Notes: generated from the sequence alone by a model not told the origin. DNA of 64,000 nt from an uncultured Pseudomonadales bacterium (GCA_951813515.1 OX638346.1:124001-188000); one strand, 5' to 3'. Shown: positions 36,233 to 45,594, numbered from the stretch's first letter. Numbers and translations: made by a program.

Positions 36233-37285
36233 TCAGTCGAATTCGGGAACTCTGATCGAAGCATTCGATCCCACTTTCGTGACGGAACCGCCGCCTACTG
36301 TCGCGAGCTTGGTCATGACGGAGTCGCCTCCGCCGCCCCCGATGAACTTCGAGTAGTAGCCGTCCGTGACGGAGTCTTCGGGTATCAGGCCCGCCCATGG
36401 ATCCGAAGGCCGGACATGGACCTTGACCTGTCCCGCCTGCCAATCGAGTATCCGGGGCGCTGTGCGACCGTTCTGGAATCCCGGGCCCCTGCCCTGCCTG
36501 CAAAGTACGGCGCCGCCCTGTATCCAGTACCAGGAAACGGTATTGCCGCCTTCGACCCTTCCGAGCGCTTTGAGCGCCGCTTCGTCCTTCACGGGCCCTG
36601 CGGTGAAATCGAGGGAGTAACGCTCTTCCCCGAAATACAGGACTTCGGCCCTGGCCGAATTCTCTTCCCGGCTGAAGCTGATCTGGTCGGCCACGTACTT
36701 GGGCCATCCCCAGATCACGCCTTCCCGGCACTGCAGGTTGAACGGCACCGGAGTACTGACCACCAGCCAGGATTCGAGGCCATCCGGACACAGGCACTTG
36801 ACCGTGAACCGGCCTTCCTGGAAGCGATTGATCGGATTGCCGGAATTCATGTCAAGCAGTGTTGCCCCGACAAGCGGACGCTCGGGCATCTGCAAAGGCG
36901 CGGACAGAAACGAGCGATACAGGTCAAGATCCACCGGCTCGATCACGGTGAAGATGCCCTGGGTGCCCAATCCCCTCGCGATGTGGTCTTCGAGCTGCTC
37001 GTCGTTAAGGCTCGGGACCAGGCTGTGACCGGGGCCTCTTCCCCCGTTAATCGACCAGTTCTGGTTCGGGTCGTTGACGAATCTCTCCGCGCGGTCCGTA
37101 CCGACTCTCGAGCGGGCCAGTTTCAACTGTATGGCTCTTTGATCGGCTTGTGGATCGCCCTTTCCAACGTCGCTCCCGTCACTCGGTCCGCCGTAGTTCT
37201 GCGGCAAGACCAATTCCTCCGGAATCGACCGGGTTACAACGTTTTGTGACATTACTTCTTCTTCGAACTTTGGGTTCGCGGCCAT
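36233..37285 (-). CDS. Acetoacetate decarboxylase family protein (paralogue)
   Basis: A 350-residue paralogue of 35093-36166 with the same core: LDLYRSFLSAPLQMPERPLVGATLLDMN, FTVKCLCPDGLESWLVVSTPVPF, EGVIWGWPKYVADQISF with the candidate Schiff-base lysine, and the shared Gly-rich FIGGGGGDS near the C-terminus. The start ATG at 37285 has a strong ribosome site (GGGAGGAG). Tandem retention of two divergent copies suggests a heteromer or two substrates. It faces the CoA-transferase gene across a gap with a tandem 10-bp repeat. Confidence 0.82.
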   Translation of the reverse strand: MAANPKFEEEVMSQNVVTRSIPEELVLPQNYGGPSDGSDVGKGDPQADQRAIQLKLARSRVGTDRAERFVNDPNQNWSINGGRGPGHSLVPSLNDEQLEDHIARGLGTQGIFTVIEPVDLDLYRSFLSAPLQMPERPLVGATLLDMNSGNPINRFQEGRFTVKCLCPDGLESWLVVSTPVPFNLQCREGVIWGWPKYVADQISFSREENSARAEVLYFGEERYSLDFTAGPVKDEAALKALGRVEGGNTVSWYWIQGGAVLCRQGRGPGFQNGRTAPRILDWQAGQVKVHVRPSDPWAGLIPEDSVTDGYYSKFIGGGGGDSVMTKLATVGGGSVTKVGSNASIRVPEFD

Positions 37286-37351
37286 GGGCTCCTCCCTCTT
37301 ACATTCGGCTGTAAGCTAGCACTCTGCCGCAACCGGCGCAATGACGGCACG

Positions 37352-37371
37352 GATATTGCTAGATATTGCTA
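37352..37371. promoter_or_regulatory. Perfect tandem 10-bp repeat in a divergent promoter region
   Basis: GATATTGCTA occurs twice in immediate succession, one helical turn apart, between the divergent decarboxylase-like and CoA-transferase genes. It overlaps TATAAG (37370-37375), a possible plus-strand -10 box. This is the sort of site a regulator could bind on one DNA face. Confidence 0.45.
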
Positions 37372-37465
37372 TAAGGGAGACTTAAGGGAAAACCCAACTG
37401 AATCCACGGTCTCGCCAGGTGCGGACGCAACCCCGCGCAATTGCGGCAACGTAGGACTTGGCGCT

Positions 37466-38821
37466 ATGTTTCCTGGTCCGCCTCAGTCGCGAAAATGGGG
37501 TTCACCCTTGCCCGATCACGCCAACTCCGAGCAGCCGTTCAGCGGCGTGCGCGTCGTCGAATTCGGCCAGTTCGTCGCCGTGCCGTTCGCGGCACAACTG
37601 CTGGCGGAAGGCGGCGCCAGCGTGATCAAGGTCGAACCGGTGGATGGCGACCCGGCCAGACGATTGCGCCCGCTGGCAGCCGTCGAATCAGGCGATGAAC
37701 GAAGACCCATCGCACCCGAGACGCGCACCTTCCTGTCCCGCAACCGGGGCAAGCGGTCGCTGCCGCTGGCACTGCGCCACCCGGAAGCGAAGCCCGTAAT
37801 CGACGCGTTGCTCGCATGGGCCGACGTCGCCCTCATGAACTTCCGGCCGGGATTGGCGGAGGAACTGGGCCTCGGCGCCGGGGTACTCTGCGAACGATTT
37901 CCCCGTCTCGTCGTCGGTTCCGTATCGGCGTTTGGCAACCAGGGACCCGAAGCCGGGAACGCGGCCATGGACATCGTCGTGCAGGCGCGCAGCGGCCTGA
38001 TGGCGGCCAACGGCCGCATCATCGACGGACGACCAGCCACCGGTGACCCGGTGAGCGCGGACTACATGTGCGCCATGACACTTGCCTTCGGCGTCAGCGC
38101 CGCGCTCCTTCGACGCGAGCGAACGGGACGGGGCGGCCACATCGACACCTCGCTGCTGCAGGCAGCGATGACGCTCGCAAACAACCAGCTTGTCCGCGCG
38201 GAACGTGAAGACGGACCCGTCCATCGGGAGGTACTGGATCGCCTCGACGCACTCCGCGCGGCGGGCGCTCCCTATACCGCACAGGCCGAGATCATCCCCT
38301 CGGTACGTGCCCGGTCCATGTCGCAGGTCTATTTCCGGACATACGAGACGGCGGACGCGACCATCGCCGTCGCCTGCGGCAGCCCCTCGCTGCGGAAGAG
38401 ATTCATGCGCGTCATGGGCCTCGACGATCCGGGCCTCACCGCGAATCCGGACCTGGACCTCGACAGGCACTACGATGCGCTCAAGCCCAGGGCCGAGGCA
38501 AAGTTGCGCCAGCGCACAAGCGCGGAATGGGTCGCGGATCTGCAGGAAGCGGGGGTTCCCGTTTCAACGGTCAAGTTTCCGCTGGAACTGCTCGACGACA
38601 CGCAAACGGCAGCGAACGCCATGTTCCACACGTTCCGGCATCCGAGCGCCGGCGACGTGACGGCATTGTCGCCGCCGGTGAGCCTCGATGCCGAAGGGTT
38701 TTCGCCGGCGCCCCCGACCGAGCCGCTCGGTTCGGATACGGTGGCCATCCTGACGGACTTGGGATTCGGCAGCGATCAGATAGCCGCGTTGCTCGACGCG
38801 ACGGTGACCCGCAGCAGCTAA
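37466..38821 (+). CDS. CaiB/BaiF family III CoA-transferase
   Basis: A class III CoA-transferase of up to 451 residues. FSGVRVVEFGQFVAVPFAAQLLAEGGASVIKVEPVDGDPAR is the family's N-terminal motif, RNRGKRSLPLAL and NFRPGLAEELGLG follow, and AMDIVVQARSGLM holds the catalytic aspartate. The enzyme moves CoA between carboxylic acids. The start may instead be a TTG at 37508. It is transcribed away from the two acetoacetate-decarboxylase-like genes, which suggests a shared catabolic pathway. Confidence 0.92.
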   Translation: MFPGPPQSRKWGSPLPDHANSEQPFSGVRVVEFGQFVAVPFAAQLLAEGGASVIKVEPVDGDPARRLRPLAAVESGDERRPIAPETRTFLSRNRGKRSLPLALRHPEAKPVIDALLAWADVALMNFRPGLAEELGLGAGVLCERFPRLVVGSVSAFGNQGPEAGNAAMDIVVQARSGLMAANGRIIDGRPATGDPVSADYMCAMTLAFGVSAALLRRERTGRGGHIDTSLLQAAMTLANNQLVRAEREDGPVHREVLDRLDALRAAGAPYTAQAEIIPSVRARSMSQVYFRTYETADATIAVACGSPSLRKRFMRVMGLDDPGLTANPDLDLDRHYDALKPRAEAKLRQRTSAEWVADLQEAGVPVSTVKFPLELLDDTQTAANAMFHTFRHPSAGDVTALSPPVSLDAEGFSPAPPTEPLGSDTVAILTDLGFGSDQIAALLDATVTRSS

Positions 38822-38848
38822 GTCACGCGACGGCCAGACATCACGTCG

Positions 38849-39211
38849 TTACACGTCCTCGACCACCCGGTACCACTCCCAGCGCAGTCCCTCGGGCTCG
38901 CGCAACCAGACCTTGTTCTGTCTCGCATGGCAGCAGGTCACGTCCTTCTCGAGAGAGTGTTCCAGTCCGCAGTCCCTGACCCGAGCCACGGCCTTGCTCA
39001 CCTCGGTGTCCTCGAACACCTCCACACCCAGGTGGTTCAGGCGCTCCTCGCCATCGGGCGATTCGAACAGGACCAGCTTGAGCGGCGGCGCTTCTATCGC
39101 AAAGTTCGCGTATCCCGGCCTGCGCTTGTGCGGCTTTACCCCGAACATCTTCGAGTAGAACTCCACCGCGGCATCCATGTCGCGCACATTCAGGGCAAGT
39201 TGAAGCCGCAT
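38849..39211 (-). CDS. CadI/ArsI-like VOC metalloenzyme
   Basis: A 120-residue vicinal-oxygen-chelate protein strongly resembling cadmium-induced CadI and the organoarsenical lyase ArsI. Shared blocks are LQLALNVRDMDAAVEFYSKMFG, KRRPGYANFAIEAPPLKLVLFE, LNHLGVEV (metal-binding His60) and DVTCCHARQNKVW with the vicinal C93-C94 that bind trivalent arsenic in ArsI; WEWY supplies the C-terminal Glu. It lies outside any ars operon. Breaking carbon-arsenic bonds of methylarsenite is the likely role, but CadI proteins have other proposed roles. Confidence 0.85.
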   Translation of the reverse strand: MRLQLALNVRDMDAAVEFYSKMFGVKPHKRRPGYANFAIEAPPLKLVLFESPDGEERLNHLGVEVFEDTEVSKAVARVRDCGLEHSLEKDVTCCHARQNKVWLREPEGLRWEWYRVVEDV

Positions 39212-39447
39212 GCGGTTTCCTCCTCAATGCCGTGTCCCGAGCAGCGTGGTCTGCCCCAACAGGGTAATGTATCAGTTGTCTTTTGACGCGGATCGAACGG
39301 TCTCGGCTCGAATCTCGTGCACCAGTCTCCAGGCTGGGTGATTTGTGACTCTGTTGGCAGTCCGCGAACGCACACGCGCCCCCACGGAACGGAGCGCGCT
39401 CCTTTCCAGTGTCTACAATTTCTGCAGGCGGAAGTCGAATCGCTCAC
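39190..39447 (-). CDS. Small cysteine-rich protein, doubtful
   Basis: An 85-residue frame beginning with GTG, holding SACRNCRHWKGARSVPWGRV then CVRG and DWCTRFEPR, a cysteine spacing seen in small zinc-binding proteins. AGGGA precedes the start by nine bases. Its end overlaps the start of the CadI/ArsI-like gene by 22 bases on the same strand. The C-terminal third looks random. It may be real but I know no family for it. Confidence 0.35.
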   Translation of the reverse strand: MSDSTSACRNCRHWKGARSVPWGRVCVRGLPTESQITQPGDWCTRFEPRPFDPRQKTTDTLPCWGRPRCSGHGIEEETACGFNLP

Positions 39448-39526
39448 CAAGTCTGGTCCCTAGCCTCGCTTGCCTAACGTCGGCAGTACTATCACCATGT
39501 CCCCTAATCGATTCAACCAGAAACGC

Positions 39527-39781
39527 ATGACCATCAAAAGAGCGCTCTTGCTGGACGAGGAGACATTAGTTGCGGCGCGCGAACTCGCCCATCGTTACGC
39601 TTGCTCGACCTCTGAGGCGATTCGTCGTGCGGTGTTGCACCATCGAGATGCGGTCTTCGGGGTTCCTCCAGCCTGGCGCGAGGAGCGCGTGCATGTACTT
39701 GATCGCTTGTTCGATCTATTCGATGGCCACAACCCGGAAGACGAAATACGTCGTCTGAAAGGCGAGGACGAGTATCTCTGA
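39527..39781 (+). CDS. Ribbon-helix-helix protein (orphan antitoxin-like)
   Basis: An 84-residue protein. TIKRALLLDEETLVAARELAHRYACSTSEAIRRAVLHHRD has the strand-helix-turn-helix pattern of RHH DNA-binding proteins and antitoxins. The start ATG at 39527 abuts this domain. The following 110 bases encode only a 36-codon frame (MAKLDPNSPQPRIGVAREPI...) with no likeness to a toxin, so the usual partner is missing or decayed. Confidence 0.7.
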   Translation: MTIKRALLLDEETLVAARELAHRYACSTSEAIRRAVLHHRDAVFGVPPAWREERVHVLDRLFDLFDGHNPEDEIRRLKGEDEYL

Positions 39782-39890
39782 TCATGGCGAAGCTGGACCC
39801 GAACTCTCCTCAGCCACGCATCGGCGTCGCACGGGAACCAATACCTCCAACGACGCGATGTCCCACTGCCGTCACAGACAGGAATCAACC

Positions 39891-41066
39891 ATGAACCAAG
39901 TCCGAACATTTGAAATCGACATTCCGAAGGCGGTGCTCGACGACCTTGCGGCGCGTCTGGAGCGGACGCGGTGGCCGGATGCCGAGACCATCCGTGCCGC
40001 CGAGGGTGAACCCCACGACTGGAACCAGGGCGTGCCGCTGGCCTGGGCGAAGGACATTCGCGACTACTGGCTGAACGAGTACGACTGGCCCGCTCGGCAG
40101 GCTTATTTCAACGGCTTTCCGCAATTCATGACCGACATCGATGGCCTGGACATCCATTTCATCCACAGGGCAAGCTCCCATCCGGACGCCTTTCCCCTAA
40201 TCATTACCCACGGTTGGCCAGGCTCCGTCGCCGAATTCCAGGGCATCATCGAACCCCTCGCGGACCCGACAAACCACGGCGGGGCCGCGGAAGACGCGTT
40301 TCACGTCGTCTGCCCTTCCCTCCCCGGCTTCGGCTTCTCGGGACATCCCGAGGGCACCGGCTGGAACATCCCGAAGATCGCCGATGCGTGGGACGAAATC
40401 ATGTCGCGGCTGGGATACGACCGCTATTTCGCGCAGGGTGGAGACTGGGGCACGACCGTGTCCAACGCCCTCGCCGCACGGCATGCCGACCGCTGCGCGG
40501 GAATCCACGTCAACATGCCGGGCGGTCGGCCGCGCAAGACGCCAGAGAACCCCACCGAAGAGGAGAAAAGGGCACTTGCCCGCATGCAGCGCCGGCAGGG
40601 CAGGGGCGGGGGATACGGCAGCCAACAGAGCTCGCGCCCGCAGACGCTCGGCTATGGGTTGGCCGATTCGCCCATGGGACAGGCAGCGTGGATCCTCGAG
40701 AAGTTCTTCGAGTGGACGGACTGCGACGGCGTCCCCGAAAACGCCATCAGCCGCGATCAACTACTGGACAACGTGATGTTCTATTGGCTGACCGACAGCG
40801 GGACGTCGTCGGCGCGAATCTACTGGGAGAACGCCCAGAGCCACCTCTCCGGTGCCTACGATGAGCATGCCGTGGAGATCAACGTGCCGACCGGGTGCAG
40901 CATCTTTCCCGAGGAGATCACGCCGACGCCGAGGATCTGGGCAGAGAACCGCTACCCCAACATCGTTTACTGGAACGAACTGGACAGGGGCGGCCACTTC
41001 GCGGCTTTCGAGCAGCCTGAACTGTTCGTCGAAGAATTGCGCAAATGCTTCCGGGTCATGCGTTAG
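39891..41066 (+). CDS. Epoxide hydrolase (alpha/beta-hydrolase with EHN domain)
   Basis: A 391-residue epoxide hydrolase. The N-terminal EHN domain starts VRTFEIDIPKAVLDDLAARLERTRWPD. HGWPGS gives the oxyanion hole, D185 in AQGGDWGTTV is the nucleophile, the two cap tyrosines are in DRYF and IVYWNE-type contexts, and the catalytic His is in DRGGHFAAFEQPELF. It resembles microsomal-type bacterial enzymes. Its stop overlaps the convergent DyP gene by four bases. Confidence 0.93.
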   Translation: MNQVRTFEIDIPKAVLDDLAARLERTRWPDAETIRAAEGEPHDWNQGVPLAWAKDIRDYWLNEYDWPARQAYFNGFPQFMTDIDGLDIHFIHRASSHPDAFPLIITHGWPGSVAEFQGIIEPLADPTNHGGAAEDAFHVVCPSLPGFGFSGHPEGTGWNIPKIADAWDEIMSRLGYDRYFAQGGDWGTTVSNALAARHADRCAGIHVNMPGGRPRKTPENPTEEEKRALARMQRRQGRGGGYGSQQSSRPQTLGYGLADSPMGQAAWILEKFFEWTDCDGVPENAISRDQLLDNVMFYWLTDSGTSSARIYWENAQSHLSGAYDEHAVEINVPTGCSIFPEEITPTPRIWAENRYPNIVYWNELDRGGHFAAFEQPELFVEELRKCFRVMR

Positions 41067-41950
41067 CGCAGATCGAATGCGCGAAGCAGCGCATCCCGTG
41101 GCGGCGCATAGAAGAAGCTGCCGGTGACGGGACGGGAAAAGTGCAGCAGGTGGTCGTGCAGGCCGTCGCCGGTCAGGCCGAACATCGAGTCCAGCAGCCA
41201 TCGGAACCGCTGCTGGTCAGCGCTGAAGGCGAGAAAATAGAGTCCCGCATCGCTTGACGTCCCGACCGGAGAACTCCTGCGGTAGATCTTGACGGCGTTG
41301 CCGTCGCGTTTCAGGTCCGTGCGGCTGACATGGCTGTCCGGTGGCATCGCATCGCCTTCGAGTTCAATGCTGTCCGACTTCGTGCGGCCGATGACGCGTT
41401 CCTGGTCGGCCATGGACAACTTCGAGAATCCCGACAAGTTGTGGACCCAACGCTGGGCAAGCACGAAACTGCCCCCGGCGTGTTCGCCGGTCTGAATGAG
41501 GGCGGCCGCCTGCTGCGCGTCGCCTTTCGGATTCGCCGAACCGTCCACGAAGCCGGTGAGATCCCTGCTGTCGCGAAATCGAAAGCCATGATCCTCATGG
41601 GTGAGGTCGGCGACCGGGTACAAGCTGTCGCGCCACTCGAGTGCCCGGGCAAAGAGTTCGTCGCGCTTCTCGCCATGCAGCCAGACAAACAGGTCCCGCT
41701 GCGTTGCGGGTGCACGGAATCCCTCGGCTCCTTCGATGGGCGTGAAGTCGACGGTATCGGGCGGCGTCTCCAACGCCTCTAGTCCGCGCAGCAATCCCCC
41801 GCCGAAGGCGACCAGTTGCTCACCCCCGTCGACGGCCGAATCCGCCGGCGCCTCGTCCGGCAACGACGTCACCGCCTCCCGGGCGGTGAATTCAAGGAAG
41901 ATCTGGTGGGCGGTGCCCTCCCGAAAGATGGCCGTCTGATACGTGGTCAT
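41063..41950 (-). CDS. DyP-type haem peroxidase
   Basis: A 295-residue dye-decolourising peroxidase. The hallmark G133-F-V-D136-G137 in LTGFVDGSANP supplies the catalytic aspartate, and the haem-ligand His lies in DAMPPDSHVSRTDLKR. The short length and lack of a signal peptide place it with the cytoplasmic YfeX-like branch (DyP B). The ATG at 41950 is chosen because upstream residues are not DyP-like. Confidence 0.92.
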   Translation of the reverse strand: MTTYQTAIFREGTAHQIFLEFTAREAVTSLPDEAPADSAVDGGEQLVAFGGGLLRGLEALETPPDTVDFTPIEGAEGFRAPATQRDLFVWLHGEKRDELFARALEWRDSLYPVADLTHEDHGFRFRDSRDLTGFVDGSANPKGDAQQAAALIQTGEHAGGSFVLAQRWVHNLSGFSKLSMADQERVIGRTKSDSIELEGDAMPPDSHVSRTDLKRDGNAVKIYRRSSPVGTSSDAGLYFLAFSADQQRFRWLLDSMFGLTGDGLHDHLLHFSRPVTGSFFYAPPRDALLRAFDLR

Positions 41951-42000
41951 GACATCGCTCTTTGACTCGCCAGGTAGTCGATGGTTCGAAGACGCTGGCC

Positions 42001-43092
42001 CTACACGTTGAATCGAAAGTGGATCACGTCCCCATCCTGCACGACATAGTCCCTGCCTTCCAGGCGCCGCCGGCCCGCTTCCCTGGCGCCCTGTTCTCCT
42101 CCACAGGAGACGAAGTCCTCGTAGGCGATCACTTCCGCGCGAATGAAGCCTCTTTCGAAATCCGTGTGGATGACCCCGGCCGCCTGCGGCGCGGTAGTTC
42201 CCACCCGCACCGTCCAAGCGTGCGCTTCCTCGGGGTTGTACGTGAAGTAATCATGTAACCCCAAAAGCCGATGTCCTGCCTGGATCACGCGGTCCAGGCC
42301 CGGCGCATCCATTCCGAGGTCGCGCAGAAAGTCCATTCTCTCTTCGGCTTCGAGTTCCGCGATCTCGGCTTCAATCTTGGTGCAGATGGGAACCCAGGCA
42401 GCGCCCTGCGCTTCGGCGATCGCCGCGACGGGAGCAAGCAGGGGATTGTCCCGCAACCCGTCTTCGGCCACGTTGGCGACGTACATGACCGGCTTGGCGG
42501 TGAGCAGGTGCAGGTCCGCGATGCTCTCTCGTTCACCCTCGGAAAGGTCGAGCGCCCGCACCGGACGGCCCTGGTCCAGCCATGCGCCCACCTTCTCCAG
42601 CAGTTCCGTCCGGGATCGCGCCTGCCTGTCGCCGACAGCCGCGACGCGACGCACGCGATCATGTGCGCGTTCCACCGTGTCGAGGTCGGCTAGCGCCAGT
42701 TCGGTATCGACAACCTCGATGTCGTCCGCCGGAGCGACCCGGTCTCGGACATTGACGACACCCTCGTCCTCGAAACAGCGGACCACATGTGCGATCGCCT
42801 GGGTTTCGCGAATGTGCGCGAGAAACTGGTTGCCGAGCCCCTCTCCCCGGGACGCACCCTCCACCAGGCCCGCGATATCCACGAACTCCACCATCGCCGG
42901 AACCACCCGATTCGACGCGGTCAGCCCGGCGACTCGCCGGATTCGCGGGTCCGGAACCGGCACGACGCCCACGTTCGGCTCGATGGTGCAAAAAGGAAAG
43001 TTCTCCGCCTCCGCCCCGGCGCAGGTCATGGCATTGAACAGGGTCGACTTGCCGACATTTGGCAGGCCGACGATGCCGCAACGAAACCCCAC
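42001..43092 (-). CDS. ychF: Ribosome-binding ATPase YchF
   Basis: A 363-residue Obg-family P-loop protein that prefers ATP. Motifs are G1 [39 protein letters not shown] replacing the NKxD of GTPases (the YchF hallmark), and the C-terminal TGS-like domain with [30 protein letters not shown]. Three bases separate it from the pth stop, the usual pairing. Confidence 0.97.
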   Translation of the reverse strand: MGFRCGIVGLPNVGKSTLFNAMTCAGAEAENFPFCTIEPNVGVVPVPDPRIRRVAGLTASNRVVPAMVEFVDIAGLVEGASRGEGLGNQFLAHIRETQAIAHVVRCFEDEGVVNVRDRVAPADDIEVVDTELALADLDTVERAHDRVRRVAAVGDRQARSRTELLEKVGAWLDQGRPVRALDLSEGERESIADLHLLTAKPVMYVANVAEDGLRDNPLLAPVAAIAEAQGAAWVPICTKIEAEIAELEAEERMDFLRDLGMDAPGLDRVIQAGHRLLGLHDYFTYNPEEAHAWTVRVGTTAPQAAGVIHTDFERGFIRAEVIAYEDFVSCGGEQGAREAGRRRLEGRDYVVQDGDVIHFRFNV

Positions 43093-43095
43093 GCG

Positions 43096-43689
43096 CTATT
43101 CCGTGGCGGGTTTCGGCGCGTGAAAGCGGCTCATCGCCTTGTCCAGTTCTCCATCGACGACAAGTTCCAGCAGGGCATCGTCCATCTCGAGGCTCTCTTC
43201 GACGAGCGCGCGGTCGCGCTTGCCGAGTTTCTTGCCGGTGAGAAAACCGATCATGCGGCGCCGACCGGGATGACCGACACCGATGCGCAGGCGCACGAAG
43301 TCGGAACGGTTGCCAAGGCCCGCAACCACGCTGGCGACGCCGTTGTGCGCGTGATGCCGGCCACCGTTCTTGAGCCTGGCAACGCCGACCGGGAAGTCGA
43401 CTTCATCGTGGGCAACCAGTATTTCCCGGGGCTCTATGCCGTAGAAGCGGGACAGCGCGCCCACGGACTCGCCGGAAAGGTTCACATAGGTCGACGGCAG
43501 AAGGAACCAGACATCCCGGCCAAGCACATCGCCGCGGCCGACGCTTCCCCTGAACTTGCCGCGTGCCGCCATGGGCACGGCGAAACGGGCAGCGAGATCC
43601 TGAACCCATCGTGCGCCGACGTTGTGCGGCGTACCTTCATAGCGGTCACCGGGATTGCCCAGCCCGACGATCAGACGGATGCCAGGCAT
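43096..43689 (-). CDS. pth: Peptidyl-tRNA hydrolase
   Basis: A 197-residue Pth that frees tRNA from stalled peptidyl-tRNA. Active-site residues Asn12 and His22 lie in GLGNPGDRYEGTPHNVGA, and Asp95 in HDEVDFPVG. The loop usually reading GGxxGHNGL appears as NGGRHHAHNGVASV, with histidines replacing glycines before the conserved HNG, a mild oddity. It precedes ychF by three bases. Confidence 0.95.
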   Translation of the reverse strand: MPGIRLIVGLGNPGDRYEGTPHNVGARWVQDLAARFAVPMAARGKFRGSVGRGDVLGRDVWFLLPSTYVNLSGESVGALSRFYGIEPREILVAHDEVDFPVGVARLKNGGRHHAHNGVASVVAGLGNRSDFVRLRIGVGHPGRRRMIGFLTGKKLGKRDRALVEESLEMDDALLELVVDGELDKAMSRFHAPKPATE

Positions 43690-44033
43690 GTCTCGAGAGG
43701 TCCGCTATTGTTTCCCGGGCGGCCCTGTCGTTTCTCGCTAGCCCGCATATCTCACCAAGGGCCGCGATGATCGCGCAGGATTTTTTTCGCGTGCGGGTGC
43801 TCGCGAGCGGAAGCATAGCCGCCGCTTATGGTGTAGCGAGCACGTGCCCGCACGCGGAAAAAAGTGCCCCACAGTCGGCGCCTTCGGCGCCGCCCGTGGC
43901 CCGGCCCCACCGTGCGAGGGCGCGGCAGCGCAGTCTGTACCCGGCAGAACCTCCACGAAACGAATGCATCTGATTGAAACGCAATGACAACCAATCACTC
44001 GACAAGCGCCTTGGTGATATATGCGGGCTAGCC
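43690..44033. other. Intergenic stretch between rplY and pth
   Basis: About 340 bases with no convincing gene. It holds a possible rplY terminator at 43858-43899 and GC-rich leader sequence ahead of pth. Elsewhere these genes are usually much closer. Confidence 0.5.
43858..43899 (-). terminator. Possible terminator downstream of rplY
   Basis: On the minus strand CCAC and GGCGCC pair with GGCGCC and GTGG around a GAA loop with an internal bulge, and a T6 run follows six bases later. The arms are at 43869-43882 and 43886-43899. The gap before the T-run weakens the case. Confidence 0.4.
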
Positions 44034-44729
44034 CTAAGCGTCGTTCTCGCCGGACTCGGCGGAGTCTTCTGCCTCACTTGGCGTCTCCTCCTCGCCTTCA
44101 AGCAGCTCTTCCTCACCAAGCTCCATCTCTTCGTCTTCTTCCATTCCGCCGCGCGGCGCCTGAATACTCACTACCGGGGTGTCGTGCTCTTCACCAGACA
44201 GCGCCACGATGGACACGCCTTCAGGAAGCGCGAGGTCGGAAAGATGCACCGTCTGGCCCATGTCCAGGTTCTCGACATCGACCTCCAGAAACTCGGGCAG
44301 GTCCGCCGGCAGGCACGAGATCTCGACTTCGATCAGATTGTGGGAAATGTTGCCGCCGCTCTGGCGCACACCGACGCAATTGTCTTCGTTGAGGAACCGC
44401 AATGGGACGCTGATCTGGATCGCCCTGTCAGCGCGGATGCGCATGAAATCGAGGTGGAGAACCTTCTCGTTCGCCGGATGGCGCTGCAAGTCGCGCAACA
44501 CCGCTTGTTCGGACTTCCCATCAATGCTCAACCGAATGATCTGGGAAAAAAATGCCTGTTGTTCCATGGCCTTGGACAGCAGCCGGACTTCGACCGCCAC
44601 CGCCACCGGATCTCTCCCTCCGCCGTAGATCACGCCAGGGACCTTATCCGCTTCCCTGCGCAGTCGCCGGGCCGTCGATTTGCCTCGGCCAATCCTGGAT
44701 TCGGCTTCCAAAAAACACTGTTCCGCCAT
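44034..44729 (-). CDS. rplY: 50S ribosomal protein L25 (CTC/TL5 type)
   Basis: A 231-residue L25 of the long CTC form, which binds 5S rRNA. The N-terminal domain reads SRIGRGKSTARRLRREADKVPGVIYGGG and VLRDLQRHPANEKVLHLDFMRI; a C-terminal beta domain follows (VEISCLPADLPEFLEVDVENLDMGQTVHLSDLALPEGV), then a very acidic tail rich in Glu. The ATG at 44729 is chosen because the upstream extension is not L25-like. It comes after tRNA-Gln, with prs missing from its usual place. Confidence 0.96.
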   Translation of the reverse strand: MAEQCFLEAESRIGRGKSTARRLRREADKVPGVIYGGGRDPVAVAVEVRLLSKAMEQQAFFSQIIRLSIDGKSEQAVLRDLQRHPANEKVLHLDFMRIRADRAIQISVPLRFLNEDNCVGVRQSGGNISHNLIEVEISCLPADLPEFLEVDVENLDMGQTVHLSDLALPEGVSIVALSGEEHDTPVVSIQAPRGGMEEDEEMELGEEELLEGEEETPSEAEDSAESGENDA

Positions 44730-44845
44730 GCTACTTGCAACCTCCGGGTGCATTTCCGCGCCGCCGCGCCCGTTGAACCGCGCTGCGGTGCGCGCGCTTC
44801 TCAAGCGCCAAAAGGCGCTGGACGCCCACTATTGCGTTCTCAATG

Positions 44846-44920
44846 TGGCTGGGGTGGCAGGATTCGAACCTGCGTATGCCGGGATCAAAACCCGGTGCCT
44901 TACCGCTTGGCGACACCCCA
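44846..44920 (-). tRNA. tRNA-Gln (anticodon TTG)
   Basis: Read on the minus strand from 44920, TGGGGTG pairs with CACCCCA to form the acceptor stem, followed by discriminator G and an encoded CCA. The anticodon arm is CCGGG-TTTTGAT-CCCGG with TTG at the anticodon, and the T arm carries GGTTCGAATCC. The total is 75 bases with CCA. It lies 117 bases upstream of rplY. Confidence 0.96.
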
Positions 44921-45159
44921 ATACAGTGCGCCTCACGACGTGTATCGCCTCGCCGAACGGCTCGTTCGACCATGAAACAACCGCTCATGATCCGGAGCGG
45001 CGCGTATTGTATGGCGGGGCTCCGATGTGTCAATGCGTTCCACGGATTCATGGTATTGATGCTCAAGGACCTGCACACGCAGGAAACGCCTCCCAGGGAA
45101 GCCTGGAACACTGCCATCGATCAGGCGGGAGGTTCCCGCTGAGAGGCGAACGCGGCGCG

Positions 45160-45498
45160 TCAGCCAGCCACCGACGCGATCGCCTCGTCGCGAGTACCGT
45201 GCACGGCAATGATCTTGTCGAAGCCGCTGATCCGAAAGACCTCGTCGATCTGCTCCGAGAGCGAGCATAGGGCGAATCCGGCATTACGCTGACGCATCGT
45301 CTTCGCAACGAGCAGGATCGCGCGAAGCCCGGCGCTGCTGATATAGGAAATACTGGCGAGGTCCGCGACGACGGCACCTTCGGTATCCGCAATCGCATCC
45401 ATGACCGAGGACTGAAAATCGCTGGCATTCTGACCGTCGATGCGGCCTTCCGGCTTCAGAACGAGCACGCCGTCTGCCTGCTCCGGGTTAACGTTCAT
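45160..45498 (-). CDS. STAS-domain anti-anti-sigma factor
   Basis: A 112-residue single STAS domain. VLVLKPEGRIDGQNASDFQSSVMDAI opens the fold, and LASISYISSAGLRAILLVAK contains the phosphorylatable serine motif of SpoIIAA/RsbV. Such proteins bind RsbW-type kinases in partner-switching control. No cognate sigma factor or kinase is adjacent; the only RsbW-like domain in the window is on the NCS2 permease at 32169-33929. Confidence 0.93.
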   Translation of the reverse strand: MNVNPEQADGVLVLKPEGRIDGQNASDFQSSVMDAIADTEGAVVADLASISYISSAGLRAILLVAKTMRQRNAGFALCSLSEQIDEVFRISGFDKIIAVHGTRDEAIASVAG

Positions 45499-45588
45499 CG
45501 TCTTCGTTCTCCAAAGAATTCATTCTGCCGGAACTTCGCCATCATCCCAAGTGCCCCCAAGATGGAGGGATTTGAGAGTATCCAACAA

Positions 45589-45594
45589 ATTATA
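45589..45594 (-). promoter_or_regulatory. Consensus -10 box (TATAAT) before the STAS gene
   Basis: A perfect TATAAT on the minus strand lies 90 bases upstream of the STAS start, in the gap after the ammonium transporter. The region is AT-rich for this genome. No clear -35 hexamer is present. Confidence 0.45.

Noticed and set aside
39784..39894. 36-codon frame after the RHH protein as a toxin
   Set aside because: Too short and Pro-rich, with no likeness to PIN, RelE or other toxin folds.
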